Shown here one piece after another: positions 22,749 to 35,350 of a DNA stretch of 64,000 nt. A program made the position numbers and the translations under genes. The notes below the pieces were generated by a model, which did not search any database, was not told where the DNA came from, and worked only from the letters and a program-made list of their open reading frames with translations. The DNA is from Lineus longissimus (taxonomy: Eukaryota; Nemertea; Pilidiophora; Heteronemertea; Lineidae). The DNA lies in the NCBI RefSeq assembly GCF_910592395.1, contig NC_088324.1, forward strand, positions 10,318,953-10,382,952, given 5' to 3'. Within the stretch, counting starts at the first letter, position 1. Each line of letters opens with the position of its first letter.

Positions 22749-25151
22749 ATGGCTTTGCTTGAGACGATTATGGAGCTGGACGACAGCGCAGCGGATCTAT
22801 ATAAACATAACGAATCCGCTACGGACAGCGAGGACGATGTGGACATGAAGCTCCGTAAAAACCGACCGCTCGGATTCTATCTCCGGCAGATCGTTCACGA
22901 GAAGTTGCCGGAGATTAGTGCCCGGAGAGAGGGAAATCTGGTAGCCGCCGAAACCCTCGCAAAGGATCTGTTCTCCGCCCTAGCGCATCCCTTAAGCCCA
23001 TTTTCGCCGTTCGTTCAGGGGAAGCGACTCCGCGGAGATAAGCATGGCTACAGGCTGGAGCAGGTGGATTCGGAGGTTTTTGAATTGAGGATATTTTTGA
23101 AGTCTTTCCTGTATCAGGATTCCTTCAAGGTACGTTTAACCAAGAATGAAAAGAATAAAAGCCAGAATCATTTTGAAATCTATTTTGGATGAGTTTATTT
23201 TCGGCTCGTTCACTTGAAGAGTTCACAATGTATTTGAAAACATGCAGTTTCCAATTATGATGACCTCAAATGAAGTGGCGGGTGAGTTGAAAAGATGACC
23301 ACAAAATATTCATCAAGATGATACAGACTTGGGGATGTAGAAAGATTGAAAGATTCGTTATGAGAGGGTGCTTTTTAAACGGCTCTGGATACACATTATA
23401 CGTGAGGTTCGCAAAGAGAGTCTTAAAACTAGCAAAACGACCACTCACAATGATTTACTCTCCATTCATTATGTACCGAGTTATAAGCGTATTAGGGAAA
23501 CACTTGGTTGCATTAAGCAGTATGACAACCTATAAAGTTTACGAAACGGTTATTCAATTGAAAGCATATTAGTAAAAGGAATCAGACTTTGTTAGTAAAT
23601 CTTTGAGAACACTTTGAAAGCAGTAAAGAAAATATTTATTGCAAGACTACCATAAATGGTTTACATTTTTTAGTTTAGGTTAACTTTTAACTGCTTCACT
23701 GGTATATATGTTAGGTTGATTAAAGTTAAATTCCTCTAAACATATGCCGCAACTCGCTCTATCCTTTAGAAAACAAAAATATTCAGAATCCGTATAACTT
23801 TTCCTTGATGCTTTTTCTTTTTAGATTTACTCCGGTGCGGGCAACGACGTCCCAGTTGGTCGTATCGCGTACAGACTGAACCCCTCCATTACAGCAGAGG
23901 AGAAAATGGTGACCCATCAAACCTGGGGTCCCTGTATGGACCAAGAAGGGTATATAAGGCCAATGATTATTGCAACAGTCCTAGGCGCAGGTAATGTCGT
24001 TAGTTCTTTTGCCCTGACCTCGCAGAGTCCTCATTTCGGTAATCTTGTGCTGACGAAAAGGTTGCAAGGGAGTCATCCGCATTTGTCAGTAAACGATCAT
24101 TCATTAGTACCGATGGCTAAATCGCTAGCTCCGCTTTGCTGTGAAAGATAACAATTTGTCCATTTCTAACATGCTCCGTTTTCAAGCGCTTTGGTCAAGA
24201 TTGACAGCAATAACAGACTGATCGGTATAGTTGCCCGTCACGACCAGTACGTTTATTACGCCTTTACCGAATTTCGCACTGTCATGCAATACATAATTCG
24301 ATCGTCCGATCTCAGTCTCATCTCAATTTATCACTTCAGCTCTTCGGATGATCATAGAAAACGAAATACTTGAGGAGGAAATCGCGTCAAGGATAAACTC
24401 CTTCATCCAAACTCCCTCAGGATCCATTGAGTTGGGGATACAGAAGGAGCCAAAGCCGATTCGAATACTCGTGTGTGCTTGCATATTGGGCTATGATCTG
24501 CCCCTTGGTATGAGGCTACAACATGCCATGCCGAAACAAATCCCATACAGCGTAGCTGGAAAGGATCATATCCGTGACATCAACTCGGAAATCAGTGATG
24601 GGCAAAGTTGGTGGTCTGCAGATGCCGTGCTCGCCATGGAATCATATCAAAACGCCCGGGTGCGAAAGATGGCGGAGAAAAGTTGGCGGATGAATTTCAG
24701 TCCCGTTTTGCAACGGGTGCGGGATTTTGCGGTGAAAGATTTGGACTTCTCGGAGCAGTTTCCGGAATATTGTGCTTTGTTTCAACTGCTATGTGAAAAT
24801 AACCCAACTCTCCTAACCCTTGGTTTAGACACCTTTTGTTCCACTACGATGTTAGAGCTTAAGGCGCCTGGTACAAGTAGAAACCTTGCTTATGAAGATT
24901 GCTTTGTCAGAATCTTACGGAGACTCGTAGCATGCTTAAAAGAAGGAAGCTGCGCTCATTTTTTCATGCCTTCGAAAAACATTTTCAGTGAAATCAAAAC
25001 GTGTTCTGTCCAGAACATGGCAATCTTGTTGGAGTCCATTGTGAATGACATTTTGGCTGATCCTATGACGGTGGTGAAGCACGTAGGAATGATGGACGAG
25101 ATTGAAGACGATCTGAAAAATGAAGAAAAGAGACAACTAAAGATAAAGTAG
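22749..25151 (+). CDS. Mab-21/cGAS-like family protein, probably lacking catalysis
   Basis: Three exons (22749-23129, 23825-23990, 24340-25151; phases 0 and 1) encode 452 residues. The C-terminal helical half carries the best Mab-21 signature: WRMNFS at 298-303 and CLKEGSCAHFFMPSKNIF around 381-398, matching the family pattern in which a Leu-rich helix is followed by a Gly-Cys-His-Phe-Pro-Asn-Phe motif. The middle has GYIRPMII after a conserved Trp. Mab-21 proteins share the nucleotidyltransferase fold of cGAS and cGAS-like receptors. Active members need a GS motif and three acids. Here the corresponding stretch reads GDKHGYRLEQVDSEVFELRIF (96-116) and the third acid strand reads IRILVCACI (223-231), so the acids seem absent or displaced. 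It lies 680 bases after the DSTYK-like gene on the same strand. Family probable; ligand and role unknown. Confidence 0.75.
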
Positions 25152-25265
25152 ACTCTCGAGGCAGTCATTAGTCATCCTAAACATAGTCATCCCAGGTTAG
25201 GTACAAGGCCGATCCAATGCGTCCGGAGTGTAAAAAGGGACATTGGCGAGAGAAATGGGGATGAG

Positions 25266-25271
25266 AATAAA
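25266..25271 (+). terminator. Poly(A) signal of the Mab-21-like gene
   Basis: AATAAA lies 115 bases after the stop codon on the same strand. Another AATAAA-like hexamer occurs near 25640. Confidence 0.55.
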
Positions 25272-25284
25272 TTATGTCTTTCTT

Positions 25285-25330
25285 TTGCTGGACTTTCGAT
25301 CTGGTGGTCACGGGTTCGACTCTCCGTATA
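25285..25330 (+). repeat. B-box-containing tRNA-like fragment
   Basis: The phrase ctggtggtcacgggttcgactctc contains a good Pol III B box (GGTTCGACTC) and resembles the T-arm of a tRNA. No full cloverleaf was found, so it is best read as a SINE or tRNA-derived relic. Confidence 0.35.
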
Positions 25331-25904
25331 TCCACAGCAGTTTTTTCTCTTCATTTACTTTCTTTATTCATTCATGTACATATAGTAGTATTAATATTAT
25401 TATCATCATTACTATCAATATCATTTTATCTTGAAAACCCCTGAACCCGAACTTTACAAACTCAAGAACACACAGCCAGTCTACTACAGGGCAGGACAGA
25501 GAAAGTATCCCATCCTCGGTCCTCCGTGTCAATCCATAACTGCCCCACAATACAATGTGTGCTTTCTCTCCTATGATACGGTCCCTCATCCGTACGGAGA
25601 TCCGTAGAAAATTACCCATGTGCCACTTGTCCTAGAGATAAATAAAGCCAAGCAATAGACTCTCCCGTCATCAAGGAAAAATTGGTGCTGCGGTCATTAC
25701 AAAGTTGGTTTAAACTACATTTGCTCAATTTGCACACTGATTAATACTTCGATCTGAATCTTTGCTGACCTTTGTGTCACATATCTGTGCGGGATATATT
25801 TGTACACAAGGCAATTTTACTTTGTCCGTTGAGGTATCAGGGACCACTTTCAAGTCAGATTCTCCAGTCCGCGCAACAATTTCTGAAGCCGGGGTCACCT
25901 AGTC

Positions 25905-28900
25905 ATGGTGAACCAGACGAGCGCCTTGCTGATGGTGTTGGTCGCCATGCTGTCATTATCGAAAGGTAAGTGAATACTAACTATTATTGATATATATATA
26001 TATATACCTGGATCTCAAATGTCGAAACCTACCCAGAGTTGAGCAAATAAGTACATCACAGCACAGGCCGTCGCATATGTGAGCTGGAACTCGATCCCGC
26101 CACGCCCAGAACCATGATTTTGAAGATTCAGGAAGATGCAGACAACTAATTTGTTGCATATTGGCACATTGGCCTATTTCGTAGAGTTTTTTTTTGCTGC
26201 AATTGCATTATGATTGTGTGAACGGTAAACATGGAAGGAAAAGGAAAAAAAGCGCGCAAAATGAGGACTCTGCGCACTGAAGTAATTTCGATGTAGGGTA
26301 TTTTATGGCAAATTCTAGCAAGGAGGTGGCAATTCTTCTAGAGTATACTTCCCACAAGGTGTCGTTCGATTCAAGTAAACTTATGTACTTTCTCATGTTT
26401 TAAATGCATTCCCTACTTTTGTTTATTTTAGGCCAATCTAAGACACTTGTCGTTACATCAATTCTTGTAAGTATAATTGTTGATGGCGGGTACTCTTGGT
26501 AGAGCTTTTAGAGCTTTTAAAAACCTTTGAAGGTTTTTTGGCCAACACAAGTGAGCATCCACCAAAATGTTTTATAAGTGGAAATAAATCCCTAAGGTTT
26601 TTTAGATTGCTGAGAACCTGGAAGAGTTTTTTATTTCGCCCGAAAAACTTCAAAGGGGCGCATAATTGTGTTGGCTAAAAACCTTATAGCTTTTTCAATA
26701 TTTTGTTTCTAAGGGTGTGTTACAAGATGGTAACAAGAATATCAACTCTCAGTCCTGATTAATTCTTGGTTAGCTGTGTAGACTGTGATAGCCCGCTGTA
26801 ACAGCACTTTGATTCCTCGGTGAATTCTCGACAATATCACTCCCAGGTTAATCTTTGAAATTCTCTGTAATGAACCTGAGCCGGAATGACCATTTGACTG
26901 TAGGGCGTTGCTAGGAATACAACCTTTACTAGTGTATAATAATGTAATTACGAGTTCGATCGGTGTAATTCTACAAAATACTTCGCATGCTTTATATACC
27001 GCCTATCAATAATCATCATTAATAGTGTAATTTGCCGTCGCCACGAAACTGTTCGAAATATGATTTTTGCATATATAGAGGTTCTTAATCACAACGTTTG
27101 CTCAGAATTAGTGTTAATTATCAACTAATGAAGTTAATTTGGCCTCCAGGAGTACTATAAGGAAACAGAAACTAGTATAGTACCGATCCTTCTGGCCAAT
27201 TAGCAAAACAAGTTGATTTATACGATGCTATAAATATTGTATTAATGGCCCGTAGACGAAAGAAATGACCCCAATACACGATTGTTTAAAGGGAGACTAT
27301 AGGTATGAGCCAGGTAGGTCAGATAAGGTTAAACGAAGTAACCTATAGGGGTCTCTCCATAATGTTATTGGAACATAGTTAAAACAAAAATTCTGACAAC
27401 ATGCTAAATAAGTCGTGGTGGCGGTCCAAGATATTTTTCGAAATCACCTTATCATCTTGAACCAAAACGTCCGATTATCGCCCCAAGATAGCTTTTGCAT
27501 TTGGATAACACAACTAAGATAAAGTGCCAAATTGGACATGAATAGAACTTGAAGGCTTTCCAGTGAAATAAGCTTAAATTGATTTCTTTTTCATCATGTA
27601 TTCGAAGGGGTCTTGATTTTGGACTGTGACATGTTTTTCTTGACAAACAGAACCTTTCTCTTCTTCTTCAGGAACCACCGTTTCTGTTTTTGAAGGAGTT
27701 TACGAGCAACGGGAGCCAGTTGTCCGGCAATGACCGTTTTGAGGGATATGTGGCGGATCTCCTCGAACTTGTGGCTAAGGAAGCTGGCTTCCAGTATGAG
27801 ATAAGACTGGTCCCTGATGGAAAGTTTGGAGAGATTGTGAGGAATGAAGGGGGGATAACGTGGAACGGAATGATCGGCGAGTTAATAATGAAGGTAATGT
27901 CAGTGATGCTGTTCATCGAATCAAGACTTGGCAATGTCTTGGTTCTCTACAGATATAAGCGTTTTTCAAGGGGTTTTCATGACAAATTTACCTTGATATG
28001 TTTGAGATATTTGGAACAAACTTTTTAAAGGGTTCCATCAACCCCAAAAGGCGTCATCTCGAAGACCAATTTGAGCCCCAGCTCCTGCCTTTCGTCCCTC
28101 TTTATGTGCGTCTTCATTTGAGAACAATTGGTGTAGGGGAATACAGATATTAACTTTGTGCTTGCATCGATTCTTTCTCTCTCTAACTTCAGACTGCAGA
28201 CATTGCAGCCGGCCCCCTGACCATTTCTTCCAAGCGCTCGCGCGTGGTGGACTTCGGTACACCGTTCATGGCTAGTGGGATTGGCATACTTGTGAAGAAG
28301 GAAGCCGGGTCTGACTGGAGGACCTCGCCCTTCTTCACGCAGACGTTCAGTACCGGGGTGTTGGCCTGTATCGCAGTCAGTCTAATTGTGGTGAGTTGCT
28401 TTGCCATTTTCTTTCTCCAGTGACATTCTACTACAGACCCAATAACATCACGTTCCATCCTCATTCCAAGTAATTGCGCCTCCGCCAATTCCTGACGCTA
28501 TGTTGGGTTGTAGCTACGTTGACCGGGGCGATCGACCACCCAAATATCACGAGATCTCGCAGGGTGGCGCGTGGTTTTACCAGGCTGACCATGTTCTTTT
28601 GCCCCTTTTTCTTAAGCGGAGACAACATTGGACTTCCTATGTATGATGTGATATATTCTGACCAATCAGAAGCCCTGTAATCCTCATGACAAAGCCTGGC
28701 TGTGCAGTACAATCATGGTAGATCTCTTCTAATTGGCCGGTTACCTTATCAGTCCCAAATTGATGCTTCAGCGAGAAGATATCATATTCTGTTAGAGACA
28801 ATGGAATATGACCAATCTGGAATGCAGGGATTTCGGCATGTTTTGGGGTAACACATCCTTACCATCCCAGCGTGTCAGGATCTCCTTTACCCTCGATTTA

Positions 28901-31463
28901 TTTACATATGTAAATCATATCCCTTCAAGATACCCTTTTTTGAAATTCCTTTTTTCTCCAGGTGGTCATACTGTTCTACCTCATCAGCCGATTCGATCCA
29001 TACGAGCGCCACTCTAAGACTGTCAAAGACGACCATAATGGCGGAGTGATGGGGGCACTGTGGCTTATCTGCGGCGGGCTAGTGCTTCAAGGTAATAAAT
29101 GATTGGGACAGTTATTCGAATTCCTCATAAAGTTCGGTTAAGTTTATGTACTTGTGCGCATCATAATATTATTATTGCCCCACCTCTGATTTTGGCCGCC
29201 TATACTAATATGTCGTCCTTAAAAATGTTCCTTGGATGCCTTATTTATGATTTCACTAGTTTTGTTTTTGACACCGCGGCGCAACGAATGCTACTTTGTA
29301 CCAATGTGCGGACATCTTGACAAGTTCATGTGGTCTCGTGGAGAAGATCTGTCCAATAACGGAAACGTGAGCACAAAGTGGCAAAACGGTACCAGCCATC
29401 AGCTGAAGAGCGAAACAGTCATTCCATTGCATTATATCTGCAGGTTACGCCAAGCGACCAACGTCCTTTGCTGCCTTCATCCTCGTCATCAGCTGGTGGA
29501 TATTCTGCCTAATTCTCTTCGCAAACTTTCTGTCAAAGATGATTAATATGGAGTCTGGGCAGGCGACAGTAAGGTAAATTCAAAGCCCACTCAACTACAA
29601 TGGTAAACCAAGAATTCGGTTTGCCGCTAACTTTATTTGTACTAATCGAAGTGGTCCTCGCAGCAGTCAACGCTGTCAGAGTTAAATCTGTGTACGGGGG
29701 TGGTTTATTATTCATGTGTATCACAACAGCGAGTTTCATGGATGGGGCGGTCTTGCCTTCTCATATTTTTGATGGCGGGCACAGGAATCTGGGCAGGACA
29801 AATGTGGGTTTTTGAGGTGATTTTTAACAGCGGAACCAATGGCGTAAATTTGGGATTAATTACCCCCTCCCCCAAAAAGAAAAACTTCACGCACTCTCCA
29901 TTTTATTAACTGTGGTCTGATAATAATAGTAAGAGAACATGAAAATAAAAAAAACCGGACCGGACCGAAAAGTTCGGGTGTTTGAAAGGTTAAGGAAGAG
30001 GGTATTTTTCTTTTTGAAAGGAGCCAGAGTTCGTGGACACCCGAGAAGCTCATCCTGGACAGCAACATCAAGCTCTTAGCCATCAATGAGTCCAACACTG
30101 CCTCCTTCCTCTGCTCGTCCCAGCTGTATGTTTACAAAAAGGCCTGCGAAAAACTGGTCTTTGCCAACAGTAGCGCGGCGGGAGTGGAGAAGGTTTTGAG
30201 CGGGGGATATGCGTTCTTCATGGAGACGCCTTGGATTAAGTACACTGTAAGTTTTATAAGTTAATAATGAAATTGTTCTCTGACTGGGAGAATATATGTA
30301 CGCTTTAGATATGATTTCAAGTCTGTCTTTGCAATGCACCATTTAAAGGTAATCATGGGTATTGTGCTGAAACTCGACCTATGCATCAACGAAATTCTTC
30401 CTCTCTCCAGACACAAAGGTACTGCGAACTCACTTCAGTTGACGAGATACTTCATCAAACTTTTTACGGCCTGGCAACGCCGCTCGGCTCAGACAACACC
30501 CGCGAGCGACTTCTCTTGGGCGTCTTGGAACTCCGAGAGAGCGGCCAACTTGCAGAGCTGGAAAGAAAATGGTGGAGGAACGCCGGATCATGCAAAGGCA
30601 ACAAGAAGGCAAAGGCAACAGCGGTAGGCATGTTTTTCGTGACTGCTTAACAATCTACCATGTTTTGTATGTTTCTGTTGAACATAGATGGACTTTTATT
30701 AACAGTTAGTCTAACATTCACCCTTTGATGAGTTTTGTCAACGCCGTTCGGTCAAAGACATTTCGGCACCCAACCTTCTACATATATGCAACATTTAAAT
30801 TCATAGTACTTTCACGTTATAAGATACATTTGATGATTAAATTAAACATCGCTTACGTACCGTTTACATTGTTTACATCAGTGTATCCGAAAAATACTGA
30901 CCATCCATTTATTTCATTACTTACAGCCGCTAGAAAGATCCGGCCCAGTCACGCCTTTGGAAATAAGAAACGTTTTCCTTTTCCTGATAGTCGGTTGTAT
31001 TTTGGCGGCCATTGCAATGTCTGTTGAGATACTTTACTTCCGGTTCAAAGGTCAGGTAAGTCTGGTGGATAGCAAGAGATTCTTAAAGGGTCAGGTAGTT
31101 CAAGAATCAGTAACTGCTGTTTCTTAATGCACATATGGCTCTAAGCACGACCGTGACTTCTCAAAACAAGTCAAAAATAATTTAACTGTTCATGAGAACG
31201 GAGTGAAAAGGTCTTTACATTATTTCATTGGCAACCTTTAAATCGGTCCCTAGTTTTTGGTTTTGGTGAAAGATCTTCCTCTATATCATGCCATTGTACA
31301 TGTCCATGTATATCTTAGCGCACACATTATGAGCAGATCGGAACTTTCCTTTCAGAAACCTACTGCTGACCAAGTGCCGCCTGACTCGCCAGATGCAAAT
31401 GATAGTCAGTTACCACTGCAAGATACAACTGAAAAGAACAATGATGTTACGGAATTGGCGTAG
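25905..31463 (+). CDS. Ionotropic glutamate receptor without amino-terminal domain, ten exons
   Basis: Exons 25905-25965, 26432-26466, 27672-27893, 28193-28390, 28962-29091, 29444-29573, 30021-30246, 30411-30623, 30927-31055 and 31356-31463 fit in phase and encode 483 residues. A signal peptide (residues 1-20) leads directly into the S1 ligand-binding lobe (TLVVTSILEPPF, then NDRFEGY), so the usual large amino-terminal domain is absent. S1 resembles kainate receptors: PLTISSKR carries the carboxylate-binding Arg121, followed by VDFGTPF. Then come M1, a pore loop (GGLVLQGYAK), M3 and S2 with YAFFMET (the acidic ligand residue) and YGLATPLGS, and finally M4 and a short Asp/Pro-rich tail. Glutamate-binding residues look kept, but the M3 gating motif SYTANLAAF is replaced by LFANFLSKM. 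It is a membrane channel or channel-like receptor; gating properties cannot be judged. Confident as an iGluR family member. Confidence 0.88.
25990..26110 (-). repeat. (TA)n microsatellite next to a short-interspersed-like sequence
   Basis: A tatata tract at about 25989-26006 adjoins sequence that on the minus strand contains gcgggatcgagttcc, similar to a tRNA T-arm. The pair could be a SINE with a simple-repeat tail inside iGluR intron 1. Weak evidence. Confidence 0.3.
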
Positions 31464-33912
31464 ACAAATTGCTTGATTTAGTAAAAGTTGAACTGAAACT
31501 ACTTTCAGTTGAACTGAAATTATTGCAGCTGAAACTTATGTTAAGCTGGAGATGTCAGTCTAATGTATGGGTTTGAACTGCCTAGGGATTCTTAACCTCC
31601 CTGTAGCAAACAGTGTGGGGAATATACGAATAACTTACAATTAGAATTCGATTTTGTAGAAATTTGCAAATAGCATGATTATAGCTCATCGTAGAATATA
31701 GGTAAGATCTGCATATATATATTTTATTACAGAATGAATGAACTTATATTCACATACTCTTTCGAGATAAAGTTTTGCCATGAAGCAAAAGGGACAATTT
31801 TGCATAGCGGTATTATTGCGTCGGTATAGCAGTTTGAAGGAATAGACTGTCCGGATGAGTTCAATACTGCAGAGGATCACGAGGGTGAACTTAAAGAAGG
31901 ACTACGTTTTGCCTTGCTGCCGTTCATATACATGTAGGGGGCAGTTCCGGCCTGCATCAGAACATTTATGCAACTATCCATCTGTCGGTGTACACTTTTT
32001 TTATTTAATCCGGCAGTGTCCTCTATCCACGACCTCTGTAACTTCTGCTCGGCATGTTTCGGTAGGAGCCAAAGAAATGCCCGAAGCTCCTTTTAAATTC
32101 CCTCGCTAGTGGTGATTCTAGGAGCAGTTTCGCATACGTTCAGTATTCCAGTTCGGAGAAAAAGCAATCCAAGTCATGAACTCGTACCAGGTAATGGACC
32201 ATCAGGTAAAATAAATGATACATCTAGTGAAATTTCTTATATTAGAGTAGAAATTGCCCGCCTCACAAGAGTGTGGGTGTGATTCCATGATATAAGTTAT
32301 CTTATTGTAGTGATTGAGTGGTAACATTGGTCTGAATGTGAAATAGCGACCGTTTCTCCTGTTCCTAGACGGGGCGTCAATAATGCCATTTGATATCAAG
32401 CATTAAGTCTAACAATTGTAGATGTTGTTACGACACCGAACCAGTTCTGAGTCCATCTTGTGTGAGAGGATAGGAGATGTTGTTGCGTGACCAGTAAGGC
32501 AAGAAAACGGCGCGGATCACCGGAGAGTTTTAGTCTGTGGCGCGCCTATCCGGGTACGCCAATATGGATAGAAACTCACTTCTACGGATAGTGAGTTTGC
32601 GCAGAAAAGTGCTCATGTCCTTGTTGATGTTATGGGTGAATTCCCAACTTGGTCAAATGTTGTAAAACCAGATGGAAATCGGTACGATATGGCGAGATAT
32701 CGCACATCTTATGCTTTCCTCAAGTCGGACGCTGTGGTCGTCCGTCTATTGTAGGGGAACACTCGTCAACGGGAACTTAAAAACTACTACACCGGCTTGT
32801 GTCAGTTTCGCGAACCCTTTTCACGTCCGTGTGAGAACCATGAATAGGGGAATAGACCTATGATGAGATGAATGGACACGACCGGGTCCTCAAAGAGGTA
32901 CTACCTGTGTTACGTAATTTGATTACGCCCGCATCATAGAACGAGTCTCGTGAACCCAAGGAATATTCGAGATTCGCCAAGGTGAAATGATACACGTTCA
33001 GTTTTAACGGCGCTCACATTTCCCCGAACTAATCAGGTCAATGAAAAGTGATTTGGACACCATTCAACCGTGCCATCACACCCAGGTCAACTGGTTACGA
33101 AACCATGTTCGTTACAAACATCAACTCGGGTGCGACGGCGGCATGCGGGGCCACGTGATGTGACGTCAGTCTGAGGCCATTCTTCTCGAGGTCGCCAAGG
33201 TGGTCGGAGGCAAAATCTCGATTTTCATCCAAATTTCTCACGGAATTGCTGATATTCTGGTAAGTTCTGATGAAAGACATCCCATTTTGTGATATTGAAG
33301 TGCAAAGAGCATCAATCTTGATTTCCCTTGACCAATTTATGGCAAAATATCCCCCAAACTGTTTTACTTTCCGCCATAAAGGTGGAGGCCATTTTGTTTT
33401 CTTGGACTACACGTGTTGTCCAGAACTTCGTCAGTATTTTCTCTCTCCTCAATTGGCCAGCAAGCTCATATTGGTCGAACACAATAATAGTTTGTGTATC
33501 GAACGTATTTTGCAATATGCTGCACTCCTCTAAAACGTCTGACAATTCTGCGCAATATGTGGCACGGAGAGCGCGCCTAACACTAGTGTAGCCTCATACG
33601 TGACAGTATGGTAAATTCCAACATTGCCCACTTAGTACATAGCAAGTTAGCTGTGCCTCCTGGTGGTGGTACAAAAGTTATTCTGGAGGATGATGTTAAT
33701 CATGACTACAATGTACATGCATCTGCACTAGCTCATGGAATATCACAAAAACAATTAAAACAGTATAATATAGACTTTCTTTTTGTTCACGCACTAACTA
33801 AAGCACCCGCGCACACTTATTTAGTTGAACTTTATGCGGAAAAAGTCAATAAATGGTTACGATTCCGCTATATATGAATCTATATATAAATGTCACTCTC
33901 ACTGCTTCGCTT
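31464..33912. other. Gene-free stretch downstream of the iGluR gene
   Basis: No supported exon on either strand. Short open frames at 31855-32109 and 33270-33877 show no domain or splice logic. A CRE-like TGACGTCA sequence sits near 33160. Nothing else was recognised. Confidence 0.4.
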
Positions 33913-34600
33913 CTAGTTGTGGCTTTGTCTTCAGACTGAAAATGGGGCCAACTTGGTTAGTGGCAATTCCTCAATTTCGGCAATCTTGTTGATAAACAAA
34001 TTCTTGTCTCAAAATGTACAGTGCCTGATCGATTGCCTGGATACTATTATAGGCCTAGGTCAATTTCGGAACGAGTTTACAATCCCCGATCACACCCCAA
34101 AAAAAGGTCATCGGTTGACTAACCAAGCACCACTGCTCAATGGATTTATAGTTGAATGCGATCAAACTACGTCATTTCCGATCGGGGATTCTAAAGTTCA
34201 GCCTCAATTTCAAACAGGCCTTATGTCCATGTATGGGAAGTGAAATTCAACCATGCCACGCAATGTACATGTTATTACATCGTACCTGTAGACCAGTCTT
34301 CGTTTGTAAACGAGGGTATGGTCGAAACTGTTGGCTGTTGCATCAATTGTGACCTTCCCTCTGATATGAGTAATAAGAATGACCTTGCCCTCAAACCGAC
34401 TGTGCTGCTGACATGTTTTTCTGGTTGTGACATTGTCCTCAGACTGAAGATACTGCCAACCTGGATGGGACGACAGTTAGCTGTTGCATCCTTCGTAACA
34501 CTCGCTGTGAAATGAAAATCAAGTCGATGATGCTGCCGACTTTTCTTTGTGGTTGTGACTTTGTCTTCAGGCCGAATATAGACAGCTTCACACAATCATG
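33913..34600. repeat. Degenerate repeat with three copies of a shared core
   Basis: Versions of ggttgtgactttgtcttcag recur at about 33917, 34424 and 34551. Each is followed by a gac/gcc-gaa segment, and the last two are preceded by a ctgctgac/gctgccgac segment. Related pieces (ttggctgttgcatc and ttagctgttgcatc) occur about 150 bases apart. This looks like an old low-copy tandem repeat of about 120-150 bases. Confidence 0.5.
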
Positions 34601-35350
34601 CCCGTGCCCGTCTCGGGGGCCTTGGGCGATGATAACGAAGAATATTGAGAATAAGATTGGTCTTCTGATATTTTCAAACCCTTTCGATTTTTATCATTTT
34701 AGTTTTGGCCACATAACTTCCCTTGATTCATGATACGAGATGATGGCCGAGGTGTCCATGGTGGTAAGAGATGACAGCCTGTAGTCCATGATGCTAGGAG
34801 GTGCAAAGTTCCGTCCAGAAATTCCTCGGTGATCCCAATCCCAATCTTGGTGATGGACCATAATCAGCAGTCTGATCAAGAATGTTCAATAGGAGGGCAC
34901 AATTCCATTTGCACGGTGAGTAAACATTAATTTGAAGTTGCAAATATAAAAGCAATTCACATTGTCGGCTTCGGACATCCTATTGTCCGCAAACGCGAGA
35001 AGATTGATGCGAGGATAGAAGTCCAATGAAACAATTAGTTCAATTGCAAGGCGGACATTGCTACCCTGTAGGTCGTGACGGCACCTAGCCGAATTATTAA
35101 TAAAGTGGAGACCCAAGCCTTTGTTAACGTTCAGAAGCTTTCCGCACGACACCGAGTTTTCTTTTCCAAGCGACACAAGTTGTTGCCCGGTTTGGCAGAA
35201 AACAATTTCGCCCAATTGTTCTGATTTGGGACGTTGTTAAGAATATTGAGGCATTTTAATGTCTCAATTTTGTCATTTCGTTTGTACTCCGCATATGTTA
35301 TGAGTTTTTACTTTTTACTTGCATAACTCGTACATCCGTCGGAAGTCGTA

